Assembly: GCA_028290695.1 (NCBI GenBank)
Contig: JAQGJJ010000196.1
Span: 1 to 34,035, forward strand
Direction of reading: 5' to 3'
Source: Enterovirga sp.
Lineage (GTDB): Bacteria; Pseudomonadota; Alphaproteobacteria; Rhizobiales; Beijerinckiaceae
Length of the DNA stretch: 34,035 bases
Shown: piece by piece, positions 22,235 to 32,133 of the stretch
How the letters are laid out: each line of letters starts with the position of its first letter
How positions within the stretch are numbered: position 1 is the stretch's first letter
Notes under the pieces: model-generated
What the model saw: the letters and a program-made list of their open reading frames with translations, nothing else
Database searches by the model: none
What the model was told of the DNA's origin: nothing
Program-made: the position numbers and the translations under genes

Positions 22235-22729
22235 CTACTCGGCGGCTTGCTGCAGCGGCTCGCCGCCCATGGCGCGCGCGCCCGCGGCAATCGACTTCAC
22301 GATGTTGTGGTAGCCCGTGCAGCGGCAGAGATTGCCCTCGAGCTCCTCGCGGATGGTGTGGTCGTCGAGCTCGGTCCCGAGCCGGGTCACCATGTCCACG
22401 GCGGTCATGATCATGCCCGGCGTGCAGAAGCCGCATTGCAGCCCGTGATGCTCGCGGAACGCCGCCTGCATCGGGTGCAGCTCGGAGCCGTTCGCCAGCC
22501 CCTCGATGGTCAGGACCTCGGCGCCCTCGCATTGCAGCGCCAGGATCGTGCAGGACTTGATGGCCTGGCCACCCATGTGGACCACGCAGGCCCCGCACTG
22601 GCTGGTGTCGCATCCGACATGGGTGCCGGTGAGCCGGAGCTGCTCGCGCAGGTATTGGACGAGCAACGTGCGGGCTTCGACCTCGCCCGACACGGCCTTG
22701 CCGTTCACCGTCATCGACACGGATGGCAT
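22235..22729 (-). CDS. coxS: CO dehydrogenase-type small (2Fe-2S) subunit
   Basis: A 164-residue iron-sulfur subunit with both clusters intact. The plant-ferredoxin-type cluster uses [12 protein letters not shown] plus the Cys in [15 protein letters not shown]. The C-terminal helical-domain cluster uses [15 protein letters not shown] and [11 protein letters not shown]. It carries electrons from the CoxL molybdenum site to the CoxM flavin. The ATG ([13 protein letters not shown]) was chosen because GGGAGAG lies just upstream; a GTG five codons earlier overlaps that Shine-Dalgarno. It is the first gene of a minus-strand coxS-coxL unit and is divergent from the fucosyltransferase-like gene, with a 221-nt region between them that must contain its promoter. 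No -35/-10 pair was convincing. Confidence 0.94.
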   Translation of the reverse strand: MPSVSMTVNGKAVSGEVEARTLLVQYLREQLRLTGTHVGCDTSQCGACVVHMGGQAIKSCTILALQCEGAEVLTIEGLANGSELHPMQAAFREHHGLQCGFCTPGMIMTAVDMVTRLGTELDDHTIREELEGNLCRCTGYHNIVKSIAAGARAMGGEPLQQAAE

Positions 22730-22950
22730 GCGTCTCTCCCCCACGCCGGGCTCTCTGCCGGCAAGGCCGGCCGGTCGGCGGCCACTTGCGAATTGTTCCG
22801 GTCGGAGTGTGTACGCGGGCTCGCCGGGTGGTCAAGCGGATCGTCGGCGGCGGCCCGCGTCCGCGCACACGGCGGCCGCGGCACCGGGTTCGTTGCAGCG
22901 GCCGGGGCGACATGCTCAATGCCCGGCCTTCCGAACGATGAGGGACCGGG

Positions 22951-24018
22951 ATGCCGCGAGTGATCGCAACGCGGGGAGACGGGCTCGGGAGCCGGCTCCT
23001 GGCGGCGCTTCACGGGCGTGTGCTGGCGGAGGCCCTCGGGTTCGAACTGGCCGTGATCTGGCCCAAGCTCGGCGGGCTGCCTCTCCACGACGCCAAGACC
23101 ATCTTCGACCCTGAGCACCGCGCCGAGCTGTTCTACGGGGATGCCCTGTTCGACGATACGGGCCCGCTGCGGGGGCACTTCACCACGCTGGAGGCGCAGA
23201 CGGTCCCGCTCAAGGGGGCGTTCGAGGTGGCTCCGGAGTGCCAGCGTGACGACAGGTCGACCTTTCTGGCGCGCCTGGGGCCCGGAACCGGGCTGCTCTA
23301 CAACCACCCGAACGAGCTCTTTCCCTTTGTCCACCAGCATGTTGCCCCCCCGGCCGCTTGGCGGCGCGCCTGGGACGCCATTTCCTGGAGCGACCGCGTG
23401 CACGAGGCCGTGGCGGCTGTCAGCGGGGCGGCCGGCCCGCGCTACCTGGCCGTGCACGTGCGCCGTGGCGACATCCTCGAGATGCTGCACAAGACGGACC
23501 TCGGCTACCTGGCGGCGAGCGGGATGGCGCAGATCCTCCAGCGCTACCTGTCGCTGGAGACGATCTTCGGCAAGCTCGAGGCAATCCGCGGCACGGAGAC
23601 CATCGTCGTGTGCTCGGAGGACAGCGACGTGCAGCACGCCTTCGCGGCCCGGTTCGACCGGGTCGTTTCCTCTCGCCTTGACGCCGGCCTGACGGACGCG
23701 CAGCGCGCGGCCGTGGACCTCGTTCTGCTGTCCCGGGCAGCCACGATCGTCACCGCCAATCAGAGCTATTTCGGGCGCTGCGCCGCGACGGGCGGACGCT
23801 GCACGGAGATCGCGCTCGAGCTGGATTTCGCCAGGGCGATCCCCGAGCTCCTGGAGGCGACGCGGGACATGCCGCGGGGGCGGGCCGAGGCCCTGGAACC
23901 GATCATGTACCGGGCGGCGGCTCGGCTCCTCCTCGTCGAGGGGAACGAGGCCGGAGCCCGCGACATGCTGGCCCGCGCCGACGCGATCGCGCCCGGGCGG
24001 GAGGCCGCGGCTTCGTAG
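22951..24018 (+). CDS. Fucosyltransferase-like glycosyltransferase, function unknown
   Basis: A 355-residue cytoplasmic-looking protein without a signal peptide. The N-terminus reads [20 protein letters not shown], like the GGLGN-type opening of fucosyltransferases that resemble NodZ/O-fucosyltransferases. The central block [13 protein letters not shown] has the HxRRGD motif used for GDP-fucose binding, and [19 protein letters not shown] resembles the following acceptor-side motif. The C-terminal ~70 residues ([20 protein letters not shown]) look like a short helical repeat add-on. The donor sugar and acceptor cannot be read from the sequence. GAGGGA precedes the ATG. It stands alone between coxS and the BMP-type gene, with no polysaccharide genes nearby. 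The family call is motif-based and tentative. Confidence 0.6.
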   Translation: MPRVIATRGDGLGSRLLAALHGRVLAEALGFELAVIWPKLGGLPLHDAKTIFDPEHRAELFYGDALFDDTGPLRGHFTTLEAQTVPLKGAFEVAPECQRDDRSTFLARLGPGTGLLYNHPNELFPFVHQHVAPPAAWRRAWDAISWSDRVHEAVAAVSGAAGPRYLAVHVRRGDILEMLHKTDLGYLAASGMAQILQRYLSLETIFGKLEAIRGTETIVVCSEDSDVQHAFAARFDRVVSSRLDAGLTDAQRAAVDLVLLSRAATIVTANQSYFGRCAATGGRCTEIALELDFARAIPELLEATRDMPRGRAEALEPIMYRAAARLLLVEGNEAGARDMLARADAIAPGREAAAS

Positions 24019-24053
24019 AGGCGCGACCCCGGCCGCCTGACCTCGGGTTCGTC

Positions 24054-25055
24054 TCAGGAGGACTTCGGCTCCCCGTCGTTGACGTTGACGCGGAACATGC
24101 CGTCCGCGATCTCCTTCTCCTTGTCCTTCACCAGCGCCGCGACCTCGGCCGGAACGAGCTTGTCGTCGTAGACGAGGCTGGCGCCGCCATGCGCCATGTA
24201 GCTGTAGGGCGAGTAGTCCTCCGCCTCGAACCGACCTTCCGTCACCGCCTTGATGGCGCGGTCGACGGTCGGCTCCATGTGCCAGATCGCCGAGGCGAGA
24301 ACCGTGTTCGGGTATTGCGAGGCGGTGTCGATGACATTGCCGACCACCTTCGCGCCGCGCTCCTTCGCGGCGTCCGCGACCCCGAAGCGCTCGGCGTACA
24401 TGATGTCCGCCCCGCGATCGATCATCGCAAAGGCGGCCTCCTTCGCCTTGGGCGGATCGTACCAGGAATTGATGAACGAAACCAGGAACTTGACGTTCGG
24501 ATTGACCGCCCGCGCCCCTTCCATGAACGCGTTCATCAGCCGGTTCACCTCCGGGATCGCGTAGCCGCCGACCATGCCGATCGTTCCGGACTTCGTTACC
24601 TTTCCGGCCACCATCCCGGTCAGGTACGACGGCTCGTGGATGAAGTTGTCGAACACGGACAGGTTCGGCTTCGCCGGCCCGAACGACGAGCCCATCAGGT
24701 AGGCGACCTTGGGGTAGCTCGCCGCAACCCGCCGGGCAGCCCGCTCGACACCGAAGATCTCGCCCAGCACGAGGTCCGAACCCTCCTCGGAATACTGGCG
24801 CATGATGCGCTCGTAATCGTTGTTCGCGACGTTCTCGGAGAACTTGTAGGTCACGTCCCCGCGCTCCTTGGCGGCGTTCAGCGCCTTGTGGATGCGCGAC
24901 ACCCATTGCTGCTCGACCGGCACGGTGTAGATCGCCGCGACCTTGATCGGCCTGGTCTTCGCCTGCGCGAGGGCGAGGCGCCCGGTGCCGAGGAGGCCGG
25001 CCGCAGCAACGCCCAGCCCGAGGATGCCGCGACGATTGAGCGTGATGTTCGACAC
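24054..25055 (-). CDS. BMP family (PnrA-like) substrate-binding protein with Tat-like signal
   Basis: A 333-residue periplasmic binding protein of the BMP/PnrA family, whose members bind nucleosides or related compounds for ABC import. The N-terminus NITLNRRGILGLGVAAAGLL with LALAQA is a twin-arginine-type signal with an ALA-QA cleavage site. The mature part opens IKVAAIYTVPVEQQWVSRIH, and GTIGMVGGYAIPEVNRLMNA plus FINSWYDPPKAKEAAFAMID match this subfamily. GTG was chosen as start because GGAG lies 8 nt upstream and it places the RR pair near the N-terminus. No permease or ATPase gene lies nearby, so it is an orphan component here. The ligand is unknown. Confidence 0.88.
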   Translation of the reverse strand: MSNITLNRRGILGLGVAAAGLLGTGRLALAQAKTRPIKVAAIYTVPVEQQWVSRIHKALNAAKERGDVTYKFSENVANNDYERIMRQYSEEGSDLVLGEIFGVERAARRVAASYPKVAYLMGSSFGPAKPNLSVFDNFIHEPSYLTGMVAGKVTKSGTIGMVGGYAIPEVNRLMNAFMEGARAVNPNVKFLVSFINSWYDPPKAKEAAFAMIDRGADIMYAERFGVADAAKERGAKVVGNVIDTASQYPNTVLASAIWHMEPTVDRAIKAVTEGRFEAEDYSPYSYMAHGGASLVYDDKLVPAEVAALVKDKEKEIADGMFRVNVNDGEPKSS

Positions 25056-25209
25056 CGTGTCTTCTCCCGAACGCCTGTGATCCGCCAGCATGTAAGCAGG
25101 TCCCGTGCCGCCGGGAAGCTTGCTCGGGCTACCCCGACGCACCATGTTGTGCGCTATCCCCGCCTCCATGCCGCGCGCTTTCCGTGGCGCCGACCCGATC
25201 GGAGCGACC

Positions 25210-25734
25210 ATGAGCCTTCTAGACCTGTTCCGCCGCGACGACACGCCGCCCACCGACCGCGCGGCGGTCCCGGAAACCTCGCCCTCGGGCTTCGACCTCC
25301 GGCCGCCGTCGTCCGACGCACGGGCCCGGCTCGAGGCCGACCTGACCGCGGAGGAGAAGCGCGTTCTCCTGCAGCACGGAACGGAAGCGCCGTTCTGCGG
25401 CGGGCTGCTGAACAACAAGGAGGACGGCGTCTATTGCTGTCGCGAATGCGGGCTGCCGCTGTTCAAGGCGCAGACCAAGTTCGAGAGCGGCACGGGCTGG
25501 CCGAGCTTCTACGCGCCCTTCGACGAGACGCACGTGTTGTCCGTGAAGGACACGAGCTACGGCATGGTGCGGATCGAGACCCGCTGCGCACGCTGCGACA
25601 GCCACCAGGGCCACGTCTTCCCGGACGGACCCGCCCCGACGCGCCTGCGCTACTGCATCAACTCGGTCTCGCTCGAATTCGTGCCGGACGGCGAGCCGCT
25701 GCGCGACCCGCTCGGCCGCGGCGACCACGTCTGA
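25210..25734 (+). CDS. msrB: Peptide-methionine (R)-S-oxide reductase
   Basis: A 174-residue MsrB, which reduces the R-epimer of methionine sulfoxide in proteins. The SelR fold covers about residues 48-160. Its structural zinc site is formed by CRECG and CARCDSHQGHVF, and the substrate pocket contains FESGTGWPSFYAPF. The catalytic residue is the Cys in RYCINSVSLEF. Residues 1-45 are a variable lead-in (MSLLDLFRRDDTPPTDRAAV) without a signal peptide, so the protein is cytoplasmic. The ATG was chosen for its GGAG just upstream. A stable hairpin (25783-25815) follows the gene ahead of purU. Confidence 0.95.
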   Translation: MSLLDLFRRDDTPPTDRAAVPETSPSGFDLRPPSSDARARLEADLTAEEKRVLLQHGTEAPFCGGLLNNKEDGVYCCRECGLPLFKAQTKFESGTGWPSFYAPFDETHVLSVKDTSYGMVRIETRCARCDSHQGHVFPDGPAPTRLRYCINSVSLEFVPDGEPLRDPLGRGDHV

Positions 25735-25782
25735 CGTCACCGCGTCCCGACGCAGCGGACGGAAGCCCTTGACGCGTCGCCC

Positions 25783-25815
25783 GGAACGCGGGAGCCCCTC
25801 CGGCTTCCGCGTTCC
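25783..25815 (+). terminator. Strong hairpin between msrB and purU
   Basis: A 14-bp stem (25783-25796 with 25802-25815; one G-U pair) encloses the loop CCTCC. It begins 49 nt after the msrB stop. No T-tract follows, and the purU AAGGA lies only 3 nt beyond the stem. It may terminate msrB transcripts in part, or shape ribosome access to purU. Confidence 0.55.
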
Positions 25816-25833
25816 TGAAGGAATTGCCCGCGC

Positions 25834-26697
25834 GTGACCGAGGCCAAGACCGTTCTCACCCTTTCCTGCCGGAACAGGCCGGGCATCGTCGCGGCGGTGT
25901 CCGCGCGCCTGTTCGAGGCCGGCTACAACATCCTCGACGCGCAGCAATTCGACGACGTCGAGACCGGCCTGTTCTTCATGCGGGTCGTCTTCAACCCGGC
26001 CGGCGGCAGCCCGGACGGGGCGGATCTGCGTCAGCGGTTCGGCGCCGTCGCCGACGAGTTCGGCATGACCTGGACGCTGCGGGACGCGGCCGTCCGGCGC
26101 CGCGTGCTGGTTCTGGTATCGCGGTTCGACCATTGCCTTGCCGACCTGCTCTACCGCTGGCGCATCGGCGAGCTGCCGATGGACTTGGTCGGGATCGTGG
26201 CGAACTATCCGCGCGACACCTACGCGCACATCGACTTCGCGGACCTGCCGTTCCACTACCTGCCCGTGCGGCGCGATACCAAGATGGAGCAGGAAGCCCA
26301 GATCTGGCAGCTCGTGCAGCAGACGGACGCGGAACTGGTCGTTCTCGCCCGCTACATGCAGATCCTGTCCGACGGGCTGGCGGCGAAGCTCGCCGGCCGC
26401 TGCATCAACATCCACCACTCCTTCCTGCCGGGGTTCAAGGGAGCGAAGCCCTACCATCAGGCCCACGAGCGTGGCGTGAAGCTGATCGGCGCTACCGCTC
26501 ACTACGTCACGAGCGACCTGGACGAGGGTCCGATCATCGAGCAGGACGTCGAGCGCATCAGCCATCGCGACACGCCGGACGACCTGGTCCGCAAGGGGCG
26601 CGACATCGAACGGCGCGTGCTAGCCCGCGCTGTCCGCCATCACCTGGAGGACCGCGTTCTCCTGAACGGGCGCAAGACGGTCGTCTTCACCGACTAG
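25834..26697 (+). CDS. purU: Formyltetrahydrofolate deformylase
   Basis: A 287-residue PurU that hydrolyses 10-formyl-THF to formate and THF, balancing one-carbon folate pools. The N-terminal ACT domain (about residues 7-85) reads [20 protein letters not shown] and [11 protein letters not shown]. The C-terminal formyltransferase-fold domain carries [16 protein letters not shown] and [20 protein letters not shown] with the catalytic Asn/His region, then [20 protein letters not shown] with the catalytic Asp. The start is GTG; AAGGA lies 11 nt upstream. It is convergent with the following secreted-protein gene, leaving only 12 nt between stops. It shares folate chemistry with metF/metH but is about 15 kb away. 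Confidence 0.96.
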   Translation: MTEAKTVLTLSCRNRPGIVAAVSARLFEAGYNILDAQQFDDVETGLFFMRVVFNPAGGSPDGADLRQRFGAVADEFGMTWTLRDAAVRRRVLVLVSRFDHCLADLLYRWRIGELPMDLVGIVANYPRDTYAHIDFADLPFHYLPVRRDTKMEQEAQIWQLVQQTDAELVVLARYMQILSDGLAAKLAGRCINIHHSFLPGFKGAKPYHQAHERGVKLIGATAHYVTSDLDEGPIIEQDVERISHRDTPDDLVRKGRDIERRVLARAVRHHLEDRVLLNGRKTVVFTD

Positions 26698-26709
26698 CGG
26701 AGCCTTCGC

Positions 26710-27285
26710 TCAGTTGGACGAGGTCATCCTTCGCGCCCCGCGACGGGAGGTCCGCACCTCCCGCTCCGGCTCCGCGGACGCATAGGCAGCGGTTGCCGGC
26801 AGCCCCGCCATGGCCTGGAGCCGCTGGCGCTCGCTGTTCGAGATGAGACGCGACTCGTCGAGCGAGGCGAAATCCTCGATGCGGCGGTCACCGCCGCGAT
26901 CCCCTTCGAACACCAGCACCTGTCCGGGCAGGACAACAATGTCGCCCCGGCGCAGCGTCGGGTCTTCGAGGTACCAGGTCGGCACCTTCACGGGGTCGAT
27001 CGCGGCCATTCTCTCGACCGGACGCGGAGCAGCCGCCTGGCGCTTGCGCCTCGGCCGGACGGTCACGTCGAGCCCCTCGCGATCGGAATAGGTGCGATAC
27101 GGCTCCGGTTCGCGGTCAGGCTCGGCCGGGCGATAGAATTCCCGCGTCGGCTGCGGAGGATCGCCCCCGAAGATCGCGCCGATCGCGTCGAAGATGTTGC
27201 CGGCCTTAGCGTCGCTCGCGATCACGGCCCCGGCCAGGAGCGCGGGAAGCAGAAGAACGGCACGGCCGGTCCGGGTCAATCGCAT
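26710..27285 (-). CDS. Conserved hypothetical secreted protein
   Basis: A 191-residue protein not assigned to any known family. MRLTRTGRAVLLLPALLAGA, then VIASDAKA, is a signal peptide cleaved after AKA. The mature part begins GNIFDAIGAIFGGDPPQP. It continues through a Pro/Arg/Glu-rich segment into a more ordered block, VPTWYLEDPTLRRGDIVVLP, then GQVLVFEGDRG, around residues 100-130. The C-terminus is Arg-rich and ends RRGARRMTSSN. The block around WYLEDPTLRRGD suggests a small beta-rich periplasmic domain, but function cannot be inferred. It is convergent with purU and 77 nt downstream of the SDR gene on the same strand, so it may be weakly cotranscribed with the hpa cluster. Confidence 0.75.
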   Translation of the reverse strand: MRLTRTGRAVLLLPALLAGAVIASDAKAGNIFDAIGAIFGGDPPQPTREFYRPAEPDREPEPYRTYSDREGLDVTVRPRRKRQAAAPRPVERMAAIDPVKVPTWYLEDPTLRRGDIVVLPGQVLVFEGDRGGDRRIEDFASLDESRLISNSERQRLQAMAGLPATAAYASAEPEREVRTSRRGARRMTSSN

Positions 27286-27362
27286 GGCGGGCTCGTCGCA
27301 TCTTGCCTGATGCGGCCCAAACGTTCGGACAGCCCGCTACGTTCCGTCGCGCCGCAGCGCGG

Positions 27363-28148
27363 TCAATCGGCCTCGAGGTGGAGCCCGCAATCCAGCGTCA
27401 GGATCTCCCCGGTCATCAGCCCCGCACCCGTGCAGAGCCAGAACACGGTATCGGCGACGTCCTCCGGATAGCCGATCTTGCGCAGCGGAGCCCCCGCGAT
27501 CTGGCGCTCCTTGCGGCGGGCGTAGCTCTCCGGATCGCGCCCCATGACGAAGGGCGTCTCGATCAGCGCCGGCCGGATGCCGTTCACCCGCACGGCCGGT
27601 GCGAGCACGCGGGCGAGCGAGCGCGTCAGCGTGTCGAGCGCGCCCTTGGACGCGGCATACGCGATGGAGGAACCGCCCCCGGTGGTCGCCCCGTAGGAGG
27701 AGAGGTTCACGACCGCCCCGTTGCCGCTCGCCCGCAGCAGGGCCGCCGCGGCACGCGCGGTGTGGAAGGCACCGATCACGTTCACGGCGTAGATGTCCTG
27801 GAAGAGCTCGGCGCTGAGACCGTCGAGGTCGGCCATCGGCACGATGCGGGTGATGCCCGCCGCATTCACCACCGCGCGCAGGCCGCCGAACGCCTCGCCC
27901 GCAGCCGCGACCAGCCGCCGGCAGGCCGCATCCTCGCGCACGTCGGTTTCGAGCGCCACGCCGCCCGCCCCATTCTCCTCGGCGAGCCGAAGCAGGGCAT
28001 CCACGGCCGGCCGCTGTGCTTCGCCCATATAGGCGAGCGCCAGGTTCCAGCCCTCCTGCGCGAACCGGCGCGCCGCCCCCTCCCCGATCCCCGAGCCGGC
28101 GCCGGTCACGAGCGCCGTCGGGCGGCGAGCGGTTCCATCCTGTGACAC
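27363..28148 (-). CDS. SDR family oxidoreductase
   Basis: A 261-residue classical short-chain dehydrogenase/reductase. The cofactor loop is ALVTGAGSGIGEGAARRF, followed by the NAAG motif (VVNAAGITRIV). The catalytic Ser-Tyr-Lys set is visible in NLSSYGATTGGGSSIAYAASKGAL-type sequence, as NLSS and YAASK. The C-terminal SDR segment PLRKIGYPEDVADTVFWL and LTLDCGLHL complete the fold. The substrate is unknown. The start is GTG, with GGAGAGG upstream. It lies 63 nt after the FAH-family gene and may belong to the same transcript, but it has no fixed step in the homoprotocatechuate pathway. A side reaction on an aromatic precursor is a guess. Confidence 0.9.
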   Translation of the reverse strand: MSQDGTARRPTALVTGAGSGIGEGAARRFAQEGWNLALAYMGEAQRPAVDALLRLAEENGAGGVALETDVREDAACRRLVAAAGEAFGGLRAVVNAAGITRIVPMADLDGLSAELFQDIYAVNVIGAFHTARAAAALLRASGNGAVVNLSSYGATTGGGSSIAYAASKGALDTLTRSLARVLAPAVRVNGIRPALIETPFVMGRDPESYARRKERQIAGAPLRKIGYPEDVADTVFWLCTGAGLMTGEILTLDCGLHLEAD

Positions 28149-28211
28149 GTCGCATTTCCTCTCCGGATAAGCCCGGCGGCATCGGCCGGGCGGTTGCGGC
28201 GGCGGGCAGGC

Positions 28212-29069
28212 TCAGCGCTCGTCGGCGACGCCGTTTCTGAGCACCCCGATCCCCGGCACCTCGACCTCGACGGTGTCGCCGGGCACGAGAAAGCGGGGCG
28301 GGTCGAAGCGTGCACCGGCGCCCGTCGGGGTTCCGGTGAAGATGATGTCGCCCGGCGCGAGGGTGCAGAAGGTCGAGACGTATTCCAGGATGCGGCCGAA
28401 CGGAAACATGAGCCGGTCGGTCGTGTCGCTCTGGCGCTCCTCGCCGTTGACGCGCGTCGTGACCCGCATCGCCGCCCCCCCGGGCACCTCGTCGGCCGTG
28501 ACGATCCAGGGGCCGATCGAGCCCGTGCGGTCCCAGTTCTTGCCGGGCGTGACGTTGAACTTGCCGTGCCGCACCCAGTCCCGGATCGTGCCCTCGTTGC
28601 CGATCGTGTAGCCCATCACGTGCTCGGCCCAGCTCTCCGGCCGGATGCGCCGGCCGCCCTTGCCGATCACCAGCACGATCTCGCCCTCGTAATCGAGATG
28701 GGTGCTCTCGGGCGGGCGGATCAGCGGCATGTCCGGGCCGGTGAAGCTTTCGGGAAAGCGGATGAACAGGCTCGGGTATCGGGGCAGGTCCGAGCTGTCC
28801 TTGTACTCGGCGTTGCGGTCGGGATAGTTCACGCCGACGCAGAAGCACTTGCCCCATGCAAGAAGCGGCTTGTCGAGCGTGACGTCCCGGTGGGCGTGGT
28901 CCGGCGGCTCGCCGGCGACGCCCCGCACGGCGTCTAGCCCGCCGGCGGCGACGAGCTCGTGCAGGGCGGCGAAGCGGCCCGCAAGGCGCCGGCCAAGGTC
29001 GATCACGCCCGCCTCGGTCCAGATGCCGAAGGACGGGCGGCCGGCGGCCTTGAAGGAGACGAGCTTCAT
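28212..29069 (-). CDS. Fumarylacetoacetate hydrolase family protein (HpaG-like)
   Basis: A 285-residue FAH-fold protein. The N-terminal ~65 residues precede the catalytic fold, which begins with KCFCVGVNYPDRNAEYKDSS. The metal-binding acidic residues lie in HLDYEGEIVLVIGKGGR, with further conserved FNVTPGKNWDRTGSIGPWIV and GDIIFTGTPTGAGARFDPP. HpaG of E. coli is a two-domain decarboxylase/isomerase of about 429 residues acting after CHM isomerisation. The single-domain length here and the hpaD-E-F neighbours suggest the same chemistry, but a generic acylpyruvase cannot be excluded. It is 65 nt after hpaD on the same strand and is presumably cotranscribed. Confidence 0.83.
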   Translation of the reverse strand: MKLVSFKAAGRPSFGIWTEAGVIDLGRRLAGRFAALHELVAAGGLDAVRGVAGEPPDHAHRDVTLDKPLLAWGKCFCVGVNYPDRNAEYKDSSDLPRYPSLFIRFPESFTGPDMPLIRPPESTHLDYEGEIVLVIGKGGRRIRPESWAEHVMGYTIGNEGTIRDWVRHGKFNVTPGKNWDRTGSIGPWIVTADEVPGGAAMRVTTRVNGEERQSDTTDRLMFPFGRILEYVSTFCTLAPGDIIFTGTPTGAGARFDPPRFLVPGDTVEVEVPGIGVLRNGVADER

Positions 29070-29134
29070 CGGATCGGGCCTTCAGGCGAGGCGGCGGGGC
29101 GTGGCGGCGGCCGCGGCCCGGTCGTGGCACGGCT

Positions 29135-30115
29135 TCATGCGGCGACGATCGGCGAGGCCGCGTAGGACGGCTCGCGCGCCGGCGTCCCCTCGAACGCCGT
29201 CCCCTCCTCGAACCAGCTCTTCGGCGCGGGCGCACCCCACAGCGTCTGCCGCTGCGGATCGCGCAGATCCCAGCGGATCGGCTCGTGGTCCGGATCCACC
29301 GTCTGGTAGTCGGAGCAGTAGAGCTCGATCCGGTGCCCGTCGGGGTCGCGCACGTACAGAAAGAAGGCGTTCGAGATGCCGTGCCGGCCGGGCCCGCGTT
29401 CGATGTTGGCGACGTAGCCGGTGGTCGCCATCAGATCGAGCAGGTCGATGATGTTGAGCGGCGTCGGCACCCAGAACGCGACGTGGTGCAGCCGCGGTCC
29501 GACGCCGTGCGTGAAGGCCATGTCGTGCACGCCGCCCTTGCGGTGCATCCAGGCCGCCCAGAGCCGCGTCCGGTCCTCGTTCTCCGTGTACTCCGTCGTC
29601 CGGAACCCGATCGCCGTATAAAAGGCGACGGAGGCGTCGACGTCGTCCGAGAAGCAGTTGAAGTGGTCGATGCGGAGCGGCTTCACGCCCTTGTAGAGCC
29701 CGTAGGCCTGGTGGACGGACGAAAGCTTGTCCATCCGGAAGTAGAACTCGAGCGGCACGCCCATCGGGTCGACCGTCCGCAGCGTGCGGCCCTGGAAGGG
29801 TTCTTCGACGAATCTCGCCGGCAGGCCGCGGGCGCGGAAGAAGTGGCACGCCTTGTCGAGGTCCTCCTCCGAATAGACCTTGAAGCCGAGCACCCTCGCG
29901 GCGGCCCCGTCGGCACGCTCCAGCACCACGCAATGGTGGCCGCGCTCCTCCATGGCCCGGAGATACAGCCTGTCCGCGGTCTCCCCCGTCACCTGGAGGC
30001 CGAGCGTATCGCCCCAGAACGCCTTCGCGGCCTCGAGGTCGCGCACGGTCAGCACGACATGGTTCAACCGCACCACCTGGAAGGGCGGGTACAGAACGGG
30101 CGGGGGAATGGGCAT
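29135..30115 (-). CDS. hpaD: 3,4-dihydroxyphenylacetate 2,3-dioxygenase
   Basis: A 326-residue type I extradiol dioxygenase made of two VOC modules. The N-terminal module is VVRLNHVVLTVRDLEAAKAF. The catalytic module starts with PLRIDHFNCFSDDVDASVAF (first metal His), GPRLHHVAFWVP gives the second His, and HRIELYCSDYQTVDPD gives the metal Glu. The YQTVDPDHEPIRWDL tail is typical of bacterial homoprotocatechuate dioxygenases. The enzyme cleaves homoprotocatechuate to 5-carboxymethyl-2-hydroxymuconate semialdehyde, the substrate of the neighbouring HpaE. The ATG was chosen at MPIPPPVLYPPFQ because upstream sequence in the frame runs into the aldehyde dehydrogenase gene. It begins 65 nt after hpaE. 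Confidence 0.93.
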   Translation of the reverse strand: MPIPPPVLYPPFQVVRLNHVVLTVRDLEAAKAFWGDTLGLQVTGETADRLYLRAMEERGHHCVVLERADGAAARVLGFKVYSEEDLDKACHFFRARGLPARFVEEPFQGRTLRTVDPMGVPLEFYFRMDKLSSVHQAYGLYKGVKPLRIDHFNCFSDDVDASVAFYTAIGFRTTEYTENEDRTRLWAAWMHRKGGVHDMAFTHGVGPRLHHVAFWVPTPLNIIDLLDLMATTGYVANIERGPGRHGISNAFFLYVRDPDGHRIELYCSDYQTVDPDHEPIRWDLRDPQRQTLWGAPAPKSWFEEGTAFEGTPAREPSYAASPIVAA

Positions 30116-30180
30116 CGTCTCTCCCTGAACGGTGTCGTTCTGTCGTCCCCGCACCGCGGCCCTGCGGTCGGACCCGGCCG

Positions 30181-31718
<1,538 letters not shown>

Positions 31719-31722
<4 letters not shown>

Positions 31723-32114
31723 GCGGCCGCCTCGTTGCGGACGCGCTCGTGCAGGTTGTTGGTCTTCAGCGAGGCCGTCCCGTCGATCTCCTGCACCTCG
31801 ACGGTCAGTCCGAGCCCGCGCGTCCGGAACGCCTCCGCGGTTTCCCGCTCGAGCACCCGCATCAGATCCTCCGCGACCCGCCTGCGCGTCTCGGCGTCCC
31901 GTCCGGCCCCCAGCCTCACCAGCACCGCCACGAAGGCGTTGTCGGGGTTCCCGTCGGCCACGGCGAAGACGTCCCGTCGCTCCGCTCGCGTCCGCAGCCC
32001 GCCGATCGGCATGACGCCGGTCGCAAGCGCCGCCCGATGGAGAGCGTTCACCAGCGCCTGCGCCGAAACCTGCGGCTCGAGATTGGCGGAATATTCGACG
32101 ATGACGTGCGGCAC
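31719..32114 (-). CDS. hpaF: 5-carboxymethyl-2-hydroxymuconate delta-isomerase
   Basis: A 131-residue CHMI of the tautomerase superfamily. From the chosen GTG the protein reads MPHVIVEYSANLEPQVSAQA, so Met removal leaves an N-terminal Pro, the catalytic base in this family (E. coli begins MPHFIVECSDN). An ATG two codons upstream is the first obvious start, but it would give MPVPHVIVEYS, burying the Pro. It also immediately abuts the GGAG Shine-Dalgarno, whereas the GTG lies 6 nt after it. The enzyme isomerises 5-carboxymethyl-2-hydroxymuconate to the 2-oxo form used by the FAH-family step. First gene of the hpaF-E-D operon and divergent from hpaR. Confidence 0.9.
32034..32062 (-). promoter_or_regulatory. 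No promoter assigned inside hpaF; translation start decided by the upstream GGAG
   Basis: The span lies inside the hpaF coding region and carries no separate regulatory signal that I can see. It is listed only to record that the hpaF start was set by the GGAG at 32124-32121, which is spaced 6 nt from the GTG at 32114. Treat this entry as a note rather than a site. Confidence 0.05.
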
Positions 32115-32133
32115 GGGCATCTCCGACCGGAGA

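Noticed and set aside
32034-32062. A separate regulatory site within hpaF
   Set aside because: No signal is present there; the listed low-confidence note only concerns how the hpaF start was chosen and should not be read as a site.
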